64,000 bases of DNA, taken from positions 1 through 64,000 of the forward strand of contig DBMO01000007.1 in assembly GCA_002298995.1 (NCBI GenBank). The letters are read 5' to 3'. The notes below the pieces were generated by a model. That model saw only the letters and a list, made by a program, of their open reading frames with translations. It ran no database searches and had not been told where the DNA came from. The number at the start of each line of letters is the position of its first letter. Position 1 is the first letter of the stretch. This document shows, in pieces, positions 18,271-27,742 of the stretch. The position numbers and the translations under genes are program-made. Origin of the DNA: Desulfarculales bacterium UBA696 (GTDB lineage Bacteria; Desulfobacterota; Syntrophobacteria; Syntrophobacterales; Syntrophobacteraceae).

Positions 18271-19308
18271 ATGTTTAGAACACGAAGGTCCACTTTTCTT
18301 CTGATCCCACTTTTTCTTATTTTATCCGGATGCGGAAATACTCAGCCCAAAACCGAGCCGGCCACAACTGTTTCCCTGGTTTGGCCCGCGCCTCCGGAAA
18401 AACCTCGCATAGAATATCTCTACTCGATATCCGGCCCCGAAGACATCGGCATAAAGCGCTCTTTTGCCAAGAAAGTATGGAGCGTGATCACTGGTGATGA
18501 GGACCCCCAGAAGCTGATCAGGCCATACGGGGCATGTTCCGGCCCTGACGGGATTCTTTGCGTTGCCGATCCGGGGTCAAGGTCTGTTCATATTTTTCAT
18601 TCGAAAGAGGGCTCCTACAGGCAGATACGCAAAGCAGGCAAAGAAGACCTGAGTTCCCCCATTGGAGTAGCCATGGACGGGACGGGCCTCCTCTACGTTT
18701 CGGATTCCGTGCTCAAGAAGATTTTTGTCTACGATAAAAACGACAAGGTTGTCGCTGAAATCGGCGGAGGCGAACGATTTGCGCGCCCGACCGGACTGGC
18801 TGTAGACAACAATTCAAAAAGGCTTTATGTTACCGATACCTTGAATCATTCGGTCCTGGTCCTGGATCTGAAGGGCAATTTGATTACACAATTCGGGAGG
18901 CTTGGAGATGAAGACGGAGAGCTCAATTATCCTACTTCGGTAGCAATCGACGGTAAGGGTAATATTTATGTAAATGACTCCATGAATTTTCGGATTCAAG
19001 TTTTTGACTCAAACGGCCGATTTATTAGTAAATTTGGTAAACATGGCGACGGGATGGGTGAGTTTTCAAATCCCAAGGGTGTGGCATTAGATTCCGAGGG
19101 GCACATCTACGTTGCGGACGCTATATTCGATTCGGTCCAGATATTCAGCGATCAGGGGGAACTTCTCCTCTTCTTTGGCCAGGCCGGCCACGAACCCGGA
19201 GAATTCTGGATCCCCACGTCCGTTTTCATTGACCCCACGAACAAGATCTTCGTTTGCGATTCTTATACACAAAGGGTCCAGGTCTTCCGGTTCCTTGGAG
19301 GTGATTAG
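18271..19308 (+). CDS. NHL-repeat (six-bladed beta-propeller) lipoprotein, copy 1
   Basis: The 345-residue protein has a signal peptide with lipobox LILSGC. Beta-propeller NHL repeats follow; each blade contains a pattern such as GVAxDxxGxIYVxD followed by VQVF (for example near residues 130-150, 180-200, 225-245 and 275-300). NHL propellers bind protein partners. In metal-reducing bacteria such lipoproteins are often encoded beside multiheme cytochromes and are thought to help assemble outer-membrane or extracellular complexes. It is coupled to the genes on both sides: 3 bases after the pentaheme cytochrome and 4 bases before the 12-heme cytochrome. A second NHL lipoprotein lies at 25800-27029. 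Confidence 0.9.
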   Translation: MFRTRRSTFLLIPLFLILSGCGNTQPKTEPATTVSLVWPAPPEKPRIEYLYSISGPEDIGIKRSFAKKVWSVITGDEDPQKLIRPYGACSGPDGILCVADPGSRSVHIFHSKEGSYRQIRKAGKEDLSSPIGVAMDGTGLLYVSDSVLKKIFVYDKNDKVVAEIGGGERFARPTGLAVDNNSKRLYVTDTLNHSVLVLDLKGNLITQFGRLGDEDGELNYPTSVAIDGKGNIYVNDSMNFRIQVFDSNGRFISKFGKHGDGMGEFSNPKGVALDSEGHIYVADAIFDSVQIFSDQGELLLFFGQAGHEPGEFWIPTSVFIDPTNKIFVCDSYTQRVQVFRFLGGD

Positions 19309-19311
19309 CTA

Positions 19312-20991
19312 ATGCGAAAATTAGTTATCGTTGGAGCTATCGCACTGGCGATCTTCAGCCTCGATGCTACAGCATGGGCGGCTAGCAGCATATTGACCAC
19401 GAAACACAACCTCTCGGCATCCGGTCCGGGAACCATCAAGGCCACGGTAGAAAAACCCATCTGCGAATTCTGCCACGCACCCCATCGGCCTGGTCAGTCC
19501 GTGCCCCGCTGGAACAGGGAGTTATCAGAGGTCGTCTACACCACTTACCATAGCTCGACCCTAAAAGCGGCCGTGGGGCAGCCAAACGGGGCATCCAAGC
19601 TTTGCCTCTCATGTCACGATGGAACGATTGCCCTGGGCAAGATTAAGACCGAAAAAAACATCATCCCCTTTACCAGCATCACGATACCTGCCGGCAAAAC
19701 CAAGCTCGGGACCGATCTGTCAGACGATCATCCCATTTCTTTTACCTATGACCAGTCTCTTGCCGCGCGCAACGGCCAGTTGGAATACCCTCCTTTAAGG
19801 CAGCCGGTTAGGTTGGACAAATTCAGCCAGCTTCAATGCACCTCTTGCCACGACGCTCACGATAATACTTACGGAAAATTCCTGGTAATGGACAACACAG
19901 CGTCCGCCCTGTGCGTGGTCTGTCACAGGGTCAGGGGGTGGCAGCTAACAGCTCATAGAAACTCCAATGCATCATGGAACGGCGTCAGTCCGAACCCGTG
20001 GTTCCATTCCCCTAACAGGACCGTTTCCTCAAACGGATGCGAGAACTGCCACAACCCCCATACCGCGAATGGTAGGGAATGGCTGCTCAACTTCAACGCC
20101 GAGGCGGACAACTGTTATCCATGCCATAACGGTAACGTCGCCTCGAAAAACATCCAAAAGGAATTCCAAAAGCCTTTCAGGCATCCCGTGGGAGTCAGCC
20201 GGGGGGTTCACAAGCCAAACGAAGACCCGCTATGGTCATCCCGCCATGTCGAATGCGACGATTGCCATAATCCCCACGTAGCCAACTCTACCCAAGCAGA
20301 CCCGCCACGGGCCCCCGGGAGCCTTGCCGAATTGCCGGGAGTAAACTCGGCCGGGTCCTCCACTAGGCCGCTCCTGTTCGAGTATGAGCTTTGCTACCGC
20401 TGTCATGCCGACAACCCCGGCACGAAATCCCCAACCGTTGTTCGCTGGGTATTCGAAAAGAACCTCCGCCAATTATTCAATCAATCGAATGCATCTTACC
20501 ATCCGATCGAGGCTCCGGGGAAAAACCCCAATGTGCCAAGTCTTCTCGTGCCCTACACTACTTCGAGCCTGATCTATTGCACCTCTTGTCATAACAATGA
20601 TTCCGGCCCCAAGGGAGGCGGAGCCGGCCCCAATGGGCCGCACGGATCAACGTGGAGGCCGCTTCTGGAAAAACAGGCCGCCACTATGGACCTGACGGTG
20701 GAAAGCCCCCAGGCCTACGCGCTCTGCTATAAATGCCACAATAGAAACAGTATTCTCGCAAACCAGAGCTTTTCAAAACACAAAAACCACATCGTTGATA
20801 TACAAGCCCCCTGCACGGCTTGTCACGACCCGCACGGAGTTGCGTCAGCCAGTCATTTGATAAACTTCGACAAAACGATAGTTTTTCCCGACGACAAGGG
20901 AATTATCAGATATGAATCGAGAGGGCGTTTCGCCGGGGCCTGTTTTCTCAAATGCCACAACGTGAACCACAGTCCAAGGACATATCCCTAG
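19312..20991 (+). CDS. secreted dodecaheme c-type cytochrome (doubled-CXXCH family)
   Basis: The 559-residue protein starts with a signal peptide ending in AWAA. It has eleven CxxCH motifs and a twelfth, non-standard CFLKCH (CX3CH) near the C-terminus. Several sites carry the doubled-CXXCH context CxxCHDPH/CHNPH. The first 180 residues (CEFCHAPH...LCLSCHDG...DDHPISFTYD) resemble the small cytochromes at 27743-32111, so it may be an extended relative of that family. No membrane segment follows the signal peptide, so it should be periplasmic or extracellular. A strong GGAGGTGA binding site lies in the end of the NHL gene, so translation is coupled. Confidence 0.9.
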   Translation: MRKLVIVGAIALAIFSLDATAWAASSILTTKHNLSASGPGTIKATVEKPICEFCHAPHRPGQSVPRWNRELSEVVYTTYHSSTLKAAVGQPNGASKLCLSCHDGTIALGKIKTEKNIIPFTSITIPAGKTKLGTDLSDDHPISFTYDQSLAARNGQLEYPPLRQPVRLDKFSQLQCTSCHDAHDNTYGKFLVMDNTASALCVVCHRVRGWQLTAHRNSNASWNGVSPNPWFHSPNRTVSSNGCENCHNPHTANGREWLLNFNAEADNCYPCHNGNVASKNIQKEFQKPFRHPVGVSRGVHKPNEDPLWSSRHVECDDCHNPHVANSTQADPPRAPGSLAELPGVNSAGSSTRPLLFEYELCYRCHADNPGTKSPTVVRWVFEKNLRQLFNQSNASYHPIEAPGKNPNVPSLLVPYTTSSLIYCTSCHNNDSGPKGGGAGPNGPHGSTWRPLLEKQAATMDLTVESPQAYALCYKCHNRNSILANQSFSKHKNHIVDIQAPCTACHDPHGVASASHLINFDKTIVFPDDKGIIRYESRGRFAGACFLKCHNVNHSPRTYP

Positions 20992-21051
20992 AGCTCATTC
21001 TACTCTGGATACACTTCATCACAATTGTTTAAACAGACACTCGGGGTTGCC

Positions 21052-21073
21052 GGCGCGGTCTCCTGACCGCGCC
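21052..21073. repeat. GGCGCGGTC palindrome (second repeat family), copy 1
   Basis: GGCGCGGTC-TCCT-GACCGCGCC is a perfect palindrome followed by GTACTTTT, so it may also terminate the 12-heme operon. The GGCGCGGTCTCCTGA half recurs near 47755. A related palindrome GGCAAGGTC-GGGA-GACCTTGCC lies near 21209-21230. Confidence 0.6.
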
Positions 21074-21264
21074 GTACTTTTGACCGCAATGCCTCCAACT
21101 ATCTCAGTTGCAAATCCGGGGACCGAAACCGTATCACCCTCTTTGCGATGACCTGCTGAAACTGAGCGGCTCGGATCGGATGCGATAATTCGGCCGATGC
21201 GGGGCTGGCAAGGTCGGGAGACCTTGCCACAACAGGGGTGGGAACTTGCCGCCACCAGATCTTG

Positions 21265-21585
21265 CTAAACCGGGGGATCTTGCCGCAAACCGGGGGGCGA
21301 TGGAGCCGGTGAAGCCGGGACGAAAGCCCATGGGAGAGATTTGACAGATCCGTGTGCTTCACCGTGGGGAGCATTCGTTTCCCGAATATGTGATAGATCG
21401 AGCAGCTTTGGGTGAATTGCCTTGATCTTGCCGATGTCCACATCATTTAAGTCGGGCGGTTCCAGCAATGTGTCAATCAGGGGTATCCTTTGTTTAGGCT
21501 CTTCATCCAGTTTTTCAGTCAGCGAATTCACATTTGTGATCAGCCCGGAGTTTCCCCGGACAAAGAATTTTTGGCGCCTTGCCAT
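21265..21585 (-). CDS. small hypothetical protein, coupled to the heptaheme cytochrome gene
   Basis: A 106-residue frame starts with ATG at 21585, 5 bases after the stop of the heptaheme cytochrome gene, with an AGGAAA binding site that overlaps that stop. This spacing favours real translation. The protein starts MARRQKFFVRGNSGL and continues with an acidic, Leu-rich helical stretch. The C-terminal 30 residues are Pro/Ser-rich and are encoded by a region of decayed palindromic repeats. No family is recognised and there is no signal peptide. Confidence 0.4.
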   Translation of the reverse strand: MARRQKFFVRGNSGLITNVNSLTEKLDEEPKQRIPLIDTLLEPPDLNDVDIGKIKAIHPKLLDLSHIRETNAPHGEAHGSVKSLPWAFVPASPAPSPPGLRQDPPV

Positions 21586-21590
21586 CCTGG

Positions 21591-22412
21591 CTATTTCCTG
21601 TGACAAGTTAAACACAAAGTGCCGTGGGAGTTACTCTTCACTAAAAGGCTCTTGTTTTTCATGTAAGGATTGTGGCAGGACAGACATCCGATCTTCCCCT
21701 GAAATAGAGCCACCTCTTCGGGCAGGCCCTCGGAGGGCTCGAAGTCGGACTTCATTCCCGGCCTGGGATAATCGACCCCGACGGGGTGACCGGAACCTCT
21801 GCCGTGCTGAAAGCTTCCCGATTTCAGTGAAATGTTGGTGCCCTGTGAAACGTTGCCGTCGTGGCAGCTCAAACATTCGATTGAATTTTGATCGAGCAGT
21901 TGACCGCCCCAGGCCGCCTGGATGAATTTTCCAGGTGTATGGGCATAGTTGACTGAACCGGCGTGACACTTAGCGCCCACGGCATCGTTACCGTGGCACA
22001 CTGTGCAAAACGCCCGCCCGTTCGCATGCCCTCGCAGCAGACCCTTCAATTCGGTGTCGCCCCATGCGGAAGTGCTCCTTTCCTTGTGCACCTGATGACA
22101 GGTAAGGCAGGTTATTCTGCCTTGCTTGTCCAGGTACTTGGACAGCGGCATGGGTTCTTTTGAGACGACATTTACGGGGTGTGAAGCACGTTGGTTTATT
22201 TTGTGGCATTGGAAGCACAGTTGCTCCGGCGAGCCATTTAGCACAATTTTGCGGAAGTCGGTCCCAGGCTTTGGGATAGTGGAGTGACAAAGCCGGCATT
22301 TGCCTTCGAAGTCATGCCTGGCGACCCCCGCCGAGATTTTTCGCACTGGCAGGATCAGCGCTAAGCACAGGATAAGAATCCATTTATTGGGAAGTCGATT
22401 GAGAACTCGCAA
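21591..22412 (-). CDS. secreted heptaheme c-type cytochrome
   Basis: The 273-residue protein has an N-terminal signal peptide (WILILCLALILPV) and seven CxxCH motifs: CRLCH, CFQCH, CLTCH, CTVCH, CLSCH, CLSCH and CLTCH at the C-terminus. A lone KCH at residue 155 could supply a ligand. The start is TTG with a GAGGGG binding site 7 bases upstream, overlapping the stop of the small upstream frame. It lies downstream of the beta-barrel gene on the same strand, after a gap of about 0.5 kb. It could be the cytochrome part of a barrel-cytochrome conduit, which is inference. Confidence 0.85.
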   Translation of the reverse strand: MRVLNRLPNKWILILCLALILPVRKISAGVARHDFEGKCRLCHSTIPKPGTDFRKIVLNGSPEQLCFQCHKINQRASHPVNVVSKEPMPLSKYLDKQGRITCLTCHQVHKERSTSAWGDTELKGLLRGHANGRAFCTVCHGNDAVGAKCHAGSVNYAHTPGKFIQAAWGGQLLDQNSIECLSCHDGNVSQGTNISLKSGSFQHGRGSGHPVGVDYPRPGMKSDFEPSEGLPEEVALFQGKIGCLSCHNPYMKNKSLLVKSNSHGTLCLTCHRK

Positions 22413-22422
22413 GAATCACCCC

Positions 22423-22632
22423 TCATATTTTCTCGATACCCCTCAAGTCACGACAAATCATGTGCAGCTCATTGACTTTGCCTTTGCTCCCGGCCTCCGA
22501 AGGAGAGAAATAAATCTCTTCCGTGAGGCGCGATGTCTCACCGAGTTGTGTCTCGAGGCGCTCGCTCCGCCGCCGCCGACGGACTAGAAGATCCCTTGAT
22601 ACCTGCGCTAGAGCGTGTAGCTGGTCGCTCAT
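22423..22632 (-). CDS. small hypothetical helical protein upstream of the heptaheme cytochrome
   Basis: From the ATG at 22632 (GGAG 12 bases upstream) the frame gives 69 residues; a TTG at 22674 would add 14. The sequence is charged and probably alpha-helical (MSDQLHALAQVSRDLLVRRR, then SERLETQLGETSRLTEEI). Its stop codon overlaps the binding site of the heptaheme cytochrome, which suggests coupled translation. No family is recognised. It may be the remnant of a longer gene. Confidence 0.35.
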   Translation of the reverse strand: MSDQLHALAQVSRDLLVRRRRRSERLETQLGETSRLTEEIYFSPSEAGSKGKVNELHMICRDLRGIEKI

Positions 22633-23176
22633 GCGGAATGAAATCTCCGGCGCGGGATCATTATTCCCGATCAATCTAAGATATTTTTCAAAGCGAACAA
22701 TGGGGCCTGCAATGGAGTGAGCCCACGGCAGGGACAGTAAAAACAGAATAAGGTTAGTATATTGGCCTTAACTACTCCCCCTGCCGGAAGAATGAGCGGC
22801 AGTTTATCCCTGAGCGCATCGAGGGTCGCGATACCTTCGAGGTAGTCTTGCCCAGCGCCGGTTTGGCAGAAAAGAGATGGTTACTACACCGAAGCAACAC
22901 CCCAAAAAGACTACCCTCAGCGACAGCGCTGTCTGGGGTCGATGAAAACCTGTTTCTGCTTCTTGGCCATGGCACTATTCCTTAAATCGGCTTTTCGCCG
23001 CACCTCGATAAGGTAAAACTTTCCTGATTTTTGTATGGCAATTTTCCTGCGGGAGTGCAATTTCATGGGGATTCATGCATCGAAGATGCGGTCAATTGAG
23101 CAACTTGAAGGGTGGAACTCAAAGATTTTATCGGGGTCTTGCGGGCATGCCTTGATACGGGGGCAACTGTCTACCG
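22633..23176. other. intergenic stretch, no gene seen
   Basis: About 540 bases lie between the barrel gene and the small frame. No supported gene or clear promoter is seen. A minus-strand near-match to a sigma-54 promoter at about 22710-22727 has the wrong spacing (11 instead of 10 bases). Confidence 0.5.
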
Positions 23177-25213
23177 TCAAAAAATATTAAAGCGGCGAAT
23201 CAAGCTCATTTTGATCAGCAGTTCATCCCTGTTCGTTTGCCTTTCGGTCCGGGTGAGGTAGTCCGTGCTGAGTTTCAGTTCGAGGGTCCGATAATGGCTC
23301 CGGAGTTCTCCCCTGAATCTCCAAATGTCCGTGTCCTGATCCGTTCCCTTCTCCGTGATCCTCCCACCCGATAATGCAAGATCTATGAGGCTGTTGAACC
23401 GGTAGAGGTAGTAGGCTTCAGCGATGAAATACTCTATGCTTCTTACATCCTTTGTGTAGTCGGTCCAGCTCTGAGAAGCAGAGATGGCAAGATTGGAGCG
23501 CTCGGTAGGGGAGAAGTTGGCGCTCCCGCGAAGCCTGATCGAAGTGAAGGGGGCGAGTTCGGATCTGTCATCTTCATATTCGGTTGTAAAAGTGAACCAG
23601 CGCCATCTCGTTTCAGCTCCGTAAATGTTGCGTAACGTGCTGGAAAGCTGGCTTGTGTCCGATGTATCGACTGTTTGGGTTTGAGAGCCGGTCGGAATCT
23701 GCTCGATGCTCTGATACAGGTAGTACACGGAAAGTAGTCTGCGAAAATCATATCTCAGATTTACTTGGTTGCCCAAAGTGTCGAATACGAGGCTTCTGGG
23801 CGTCGAGTACACGTACTCTACTACCACGACCGTTCCATTTGGCAGGGCCACCCGTTGGATTTCAGTCAGCACACCCGATTGGACGAGCAGGTAATCGACT
23901 CCCTCCGTCAGGGTTAGCCCGCTGGTGTCCCTCACCACGACAGAACCGAGGCTCACATTGGTGTTGGCGAGGAAATGTCTCTGAGGGTCGGTCAGGGTGA
24001 TGCGCTCGTTTAGTACGGTTATGATTCCACTTGGAGCTTCTCTATCCGTATGCCGGTAGAGGAAATTGTATCCGGCACTGAATATTCCTCCGGGAACCTT
24101 CTTGTGGTAATTCATCAGGAATCTGGGGCCGTAATAATTTTCAGTGAACTCGGTCGCGTTGGTCTGGCTAAGATCAGTCGCCAGCTCGGTTTCAAGACTT
24201 TCGTATAGCCTGTGGCGAACACCCAGGTATCCGGAGTTCACCAGGGTCTCGAATTCCCCGGAAGTAAAGCGCGAAAAGTTGTATCCGTAGAGACTTGTAA
24301 AGCTCTTGGTATGATCGTAGTGGTAGTTTTCACTTGCCTGAAGCGAAGTGTTTTCCTGGGCAGGGGCTGTTATGTTAGCTATGTTGCTTGTCTGGAGCGC
24401 CGAAATGTTGGAAACTCCATGGAGTTTTTCGCGGTCCAGCAAGGAGGTGATGTACGCAGTGTTAGAAGTGATCTCCTGTGATGTGGGGGCGCTCTCGACA
24501 AGGTCCTTGTATTCGTACCTGAACTCGCTGTTCAGGAAATTTCTGTATCTGTGGGTGGCCTTCCATTCAGCACCTTGTTCCGTGCGCTCCCTTGTGAAAT
24601 CTATCGAGTCTTCTTTTGTGTTCTCGTACCGCAAAAGAAGGGTCATGGGCAGAAAAGTATTCTTATAACGAAGCAGTCCTCCGTAGTTGCTCGTGTCAAT
24701 ATTTATAACGTCATAGAACTGGCTGCTGACGGGAATGCTGAACTTGGAAGCAAAAAGATTGGCGCTGACTTTTTTTTCCTTCAGGAGGGTTGCGCTCGCG
24801 TTATATTCGCTCAAAAAGCTGGTTGAAGAGGTGCTGCCGGTAGACCCGCCGAAGAAATCCTCCCGAAGACCCAAGGAAGACTCGGAGTGATACTCCATCA
24901 GATTGGGGTGGTAGATGTAGCCATCGCTGTTGAGGTTCACACGCTCTTCGAACGTGTTTCGATCGGTAATAAACTGGGAGCCTTCACCCCCCTCGGTGTT
25001 TCTCTCCTTCTCGTATCTTAACTCAAGCCCGCCATCGAGGTGACGCATGCCTAACCATCTGACTTCATCATCCCCGGTGGAGATCTCATGACGTGCCGCG
25101 CAAAAGGAATCTTGCGCACCCAGGATTATGGACACTACGCAGAAAAAGGCAAAAAGAACGAACGCTTTGCAAGAAATTGGGCCTTCCCCGTGCTTTTTGC
25201 TCATTCTGGTCAT
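23177..25213 (-). CDS. outer-membrane beta-barrel protein, putative electron-conduit porin
   Basis: With the ATG at 25213 the protein has 678 residues; the frame extends upstream without a plausible signal. A signal peptide (KAFVLFAFFCVVSIILGA) is followed by long alternating amphipathic strands rich in aromatic residues and Ser/Thr/Arg, such as ELRYEKERN, FLNSEFRYEYKDL, LETELATDL, NLRYDFRRLLSVYYLYQ and AYYLYRFNSLIDLALSGG. It ends in an aromatic residue (RRFNIF), the usual signal for outer-membrane assembly. The family resembles large porins found next to multiheme cytochromes in metal reducers, but I cannot assign it to MtrB/OmbB. An NHL lipoprotein gene lies upstream and a heptaheme cytochrome downstream. 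Confidence 0.75.
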   Translation of the reverse strand: MTRMSKKHGEGPISCKAFVLFAFFCVVSIILGAQDSFCAARHEISTGDDEVRWLGMRHLDGGLELRYEKERNTEGGEGSQFITDRNTFEERVNLNSDGYIYHPNLMEYHSESSLGLREDFFGGSTGSTSSTSFLSEYNASATLLKEKKVSANLFASKFSIPVSSQFYDVINIDTSNYGGLLRYKNTFLPMTLLLRYENTKEDSIDFTRERTEQGAEWKATHRYRNFLNSEFRYEYKDLVESAPTSQEITSNTAYITSLLDREKLHGVSNISALQTSNIANITAPAQENTSLQASENYHYDHTKSFTSLYGYNFSRFTSGEFETLVNSGYLGVRHRLYESLETELATDLSQTNATEFTENYYGPRFLMNYHKKVPGGIFSAGYNFLYRHTDREAPSGIITVLNERITLTDPQRHFLANTNVSLGSVVVRDTSGLTLTEGVDYLLVQSGVLTEIQRVALPNGTVVVVEYVYSTPRSLVFDTLGNQVNLRYDFRRLLSVYYLYQSIEQIPTGSQTQTVDTSDTSQLSSTLRNIYGAETRWRWFTFTTEYEDDRSELAPFTSIRLRGSANFSPTERSNLAISASQSWTDYTKDVRSIEYFIAEAYYLYRFNSLIDLALSGGRITEKGTDQDTDIWRFRGELRSHYRTLELKLSTDYLTRTERQTNRDELLIKMSLIRRFNIF

Positions 25214-25799
25214 CACCCGGCCGGAATTTATCGGATTACGTCTATTTAAACCATATTTCGCCAGAAATTGATATATTTCAGAGTATGAGCGCCAAATCAA
25301 GGACAAATTGCATAGTGCAGGATAATGTATGTCGAATCCGCCTAAGCGAGTTATCCTGTACAAATACCAACCGGCCCTCATAACACGCACCCCCCCATGT
25401 CACCTGGGCCCTGTTCGGACCCGGACCAATGAGGGGTGTGATTTTGAGCGCCGGTAGTCGAATCTGCACGACTATACTACTTATTTCCCACCATGGGGAA
25501 GGAGAAAACACTCCCTTCCCTTAATCGGAGGAGGTAAAGGAGGAAAACACCCTCCGTAACTTAGCGGGGTTGGCAAAAGCTTCGAACTTCATCACATGAC
25601 GACTTGTTGCGGTGGCGGAAGCCCGGAGGGGGGGTCCCACCAGACATTCCGACCTGGACCAGATCAAGTCGATCTCGCACACCAGGATTTCCCGGGGGGA
25701 CCAGGCGCCCCACGCCTGGGAGCTGTAACCTGGTCCCGAAATCCAAGCCGGAAAAATATTGCACAGCCGGGAAGGCTCCCTTCGAGGAGCGCATCTCGA
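25214..25799. other. intergenic stretch, no gene seen
   Basis: This 586-base gap between the barrel gene and the NHL lipoprotein gene has several G- and C-runs (for example near 25388 and 25625). Open frames here lack motifs and binding sites. It presumably carries the promoter of the barrel gene. Confidence 0.5.
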
Positions 25800-27029
25800 T
25801 TATTCCGGAACTGGCGCCAGCGGCGGGGGGGGAGCCCCACCCTGAAGAGCGCCTCCTCCAGGGGAAGCAGACCCTTGCGCCGCGGGCTCTTTTTGCGCAG
25901 GCGCCTCCATTTGCGGCACAGGCGCTCTCACAGTGTAATCCATCCCGTCCATTCTGCCGTAGCCGTATACGTTGACTTTGCTCAAACCGAACTGACTGGC
26001 AACCAGGATCACATACTCGATCTTGAATCTGGGGTCGGCATACTGCTGGAACAGGGGAGCGTTCTCATAATCGATAACCATGGAGGTGGGAAGATTTATA
26101 TCCTCCCTGTTTCCTCCGGGGCTCCCGAAGAAGAGCAGCAGCCTGCCCTCGCTATCGAAGATCTGCACGTTCTCGAAAGCTGCGTCAACCGTGTAGATAT
26201 TTCCATGTCGGTCCACGGCAACACCCTTGGGTCTTGCGAACTGCCCAGGTCTGTCGCCCGCCTCTCCGTAAGCACGAATCGGTTTGCCATCAAGGGTGAA
26301 CTTCTGAACGCGGAAGTTCCCTATCTCCGTGACGTAGAGAAAATTATCGGGACCGATTACCATATTGGTCGGATAGTAGAGTTCACCAATGTTCTTACCG
26401 GACTTGCCGATCTCGAAAACAGTCTTGCCGGACGCCTTATCAAGGACGTGGATCTTGTTGTTCTTGAGGTCGGAGATGTAGACTTTGTCCGCTGTGACGA
26501 CAACGCCGGCAGGTTTGAACTGGTCTTTTACTCCATACGCCTTTACGAAATTGTCATCCCTATCAAACGCCAGAACCTGATTCAGGGCTGTGTCACTAAC
26601 ATACTTGGTTCCGTCCTTATCGACGGTGATATTGATAGGCTTTACCATCCTGCCCCCGCCGGAGCCCGTGACGTAGGACAGTTTCTTGGCCCTCAAATCG
26701 AATACGGCATAGGCGCCGCTTCCAGTGTCGGCAACATAGATCTTGCCGTCATTGATAGCAACTCCATAGGGCTTCTTGACGGCCACAGTCTCCCGCGGGT
26801 CCTTTCCAACGACAAAATCAGCAAAGCCACCCTTGGCTTTTCCCAGATCGGCAGCCGAGGAAAAACTCGCAAGATACTGGATCCTGGGCGCATTTGGCAG
26901 TGGTGGGTAAAAAACAGGCCCGGCACCTGTCTCGGGTTCTTTTTTGGTTGGAACAGTGCCGCACCCAAACAGGACGGAAAACAAGAATACGACCAAAAAC
27001 AAGTTTGCAAAGAGTTTGAATTTTCTCAT
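25800..27029 (-). CDS. NHL-repeat lipoprotein, copy 2
   Basis: The ATG at 27029 has a GAAGAAGG binding site and gives 409 residues; upstream codons of the open frame encode no signal. The N-terminus (LFANLFLVVFLFSVLFGC) ends in a lipobox. Residues 75-350 form NHL beta-propeller blades with repeated GVAxxDGKIYVADT and NFLYVTEIGNFRVQKF units. The C-terminal 40 residues are Pro/Ala/Gly-rich (PAQKEPAAQG...PPPPLAPVPE), probably flexible. It shares the family and the IEYL/IQYLASFS-type N-terminal region with the lipoprotein at 18271. It lies upstream of the outer-membrane barrel gene on the same strand. Confidence 0.9.
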   Translation of the reverse strand: MRKFKLFANLFLVVFLFSVLFGCGTVPTKKEPETGAGPVFYPPLPNAPRIQYLASFSSAADLGKAKGGFADFVVGKDPRETVAVKKPYGVAINDGKIYVADTGSGAYAVFDLRAKKLSYVTGSGGGRMVKPINITVDKDGTKYVSDTALNQVLAFDRDDNFVKAYGVKDQFKPAGVVVTADKVYISDLKNNKIHVLDKASGKTVFEIGKSGKNIGELYYPTNMVIGPDNFLYVTEIGNFRVQKFTLDGKPIRAYGEAGDRPGQFARPKGVAVDRHGNIYTVDAAFENVQIFDSEGRLLLFFGSPGGNREDINLPTSMVIDYENAPLFQQYADPRFKIEYVILVASQFGLSKVNVYGYGRMDGMDYTVRAPVPQMEAPAQKEPAAQGSASPGGGALQGGAPPPPLAPVPE

Positions 27030-27742
27030 AAAACCTTCTTCCACTAGCAGTTCGGAGATGGTTACCTCCCGAAGCCGAATGGCTGTTGATAGACTATCGC
27101 GGGGCATATTTCCCCCGACCTTTGCCCAACCGGGCTCCCCAAGACCCTACATATACCAAAAAACATTCCCTAAGTAGCTAATTTTTTGTATCATCTTCAA
27201 ATATTTCCCCCGGACAACCTCATTCTTAACTTTAAACGCATGCTTTGGTCACGAATTTTTTTCCATAAATTGCCAGGATTGGATTCAACCCCCAATATGA
27301 GGCACTAGGTTTAGACCGGGCAAGGTTTTAAGTCCTGCTCCCAAACCTGGCGTATGCTTTCCCCATCCAGCAAGCATTGAAACAGCCGCCCCAGAATGCC
27401 CCCGGATTTGGGGGCCGGGTGCATTACGGATCGATCGTTTTGCCCAATTAATTCGGCTTCCACCAGGATCTCGGCAGATGCAGAGGTCAAACGCGGGATC
27501 TTCAGGGCAGACTCGTCAGTATAGCGGAAGATACGAAAATAGGCGAGATATCAGGCTCGAGAAAAGTGAGTGAAGCTCAAGGCGGCAGACGAATCAGGCA
27601 GGGACCTTCGCAGCTTGTATTTAAACACAAATGGCCACCCTCCCACGCTCGGGAGATGACCGTGCAGTTTAAGAGAGCCTTGACCTTCGCCTCCCCCCCA
27701 ACAAGCGGGAGGAGACGAAGGCAAAAAGGCGAGCCTAACAAA
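27030..27742. other. intergenic stretch with hairpins
   Basis: No gene is seen in about 710 bases. A GCCCCC-GGATTT-GGGGGC hairpin lies near 27400. A longer imperfect hairpin (CCTTCG arms with pyrimidine/purine extensions) lies at 27684-27721, just past the stop of the tetraheme cytochrome gene; it probably terminates or stabilises that minus-strand transcript. Confidence 0.5.

Noticed and set aside
25561..25794. Collagen-like GAPGPPG segment on the minus strand
   Set aside because: Only two or three triplets, interrupted by a stop codon in that frame.
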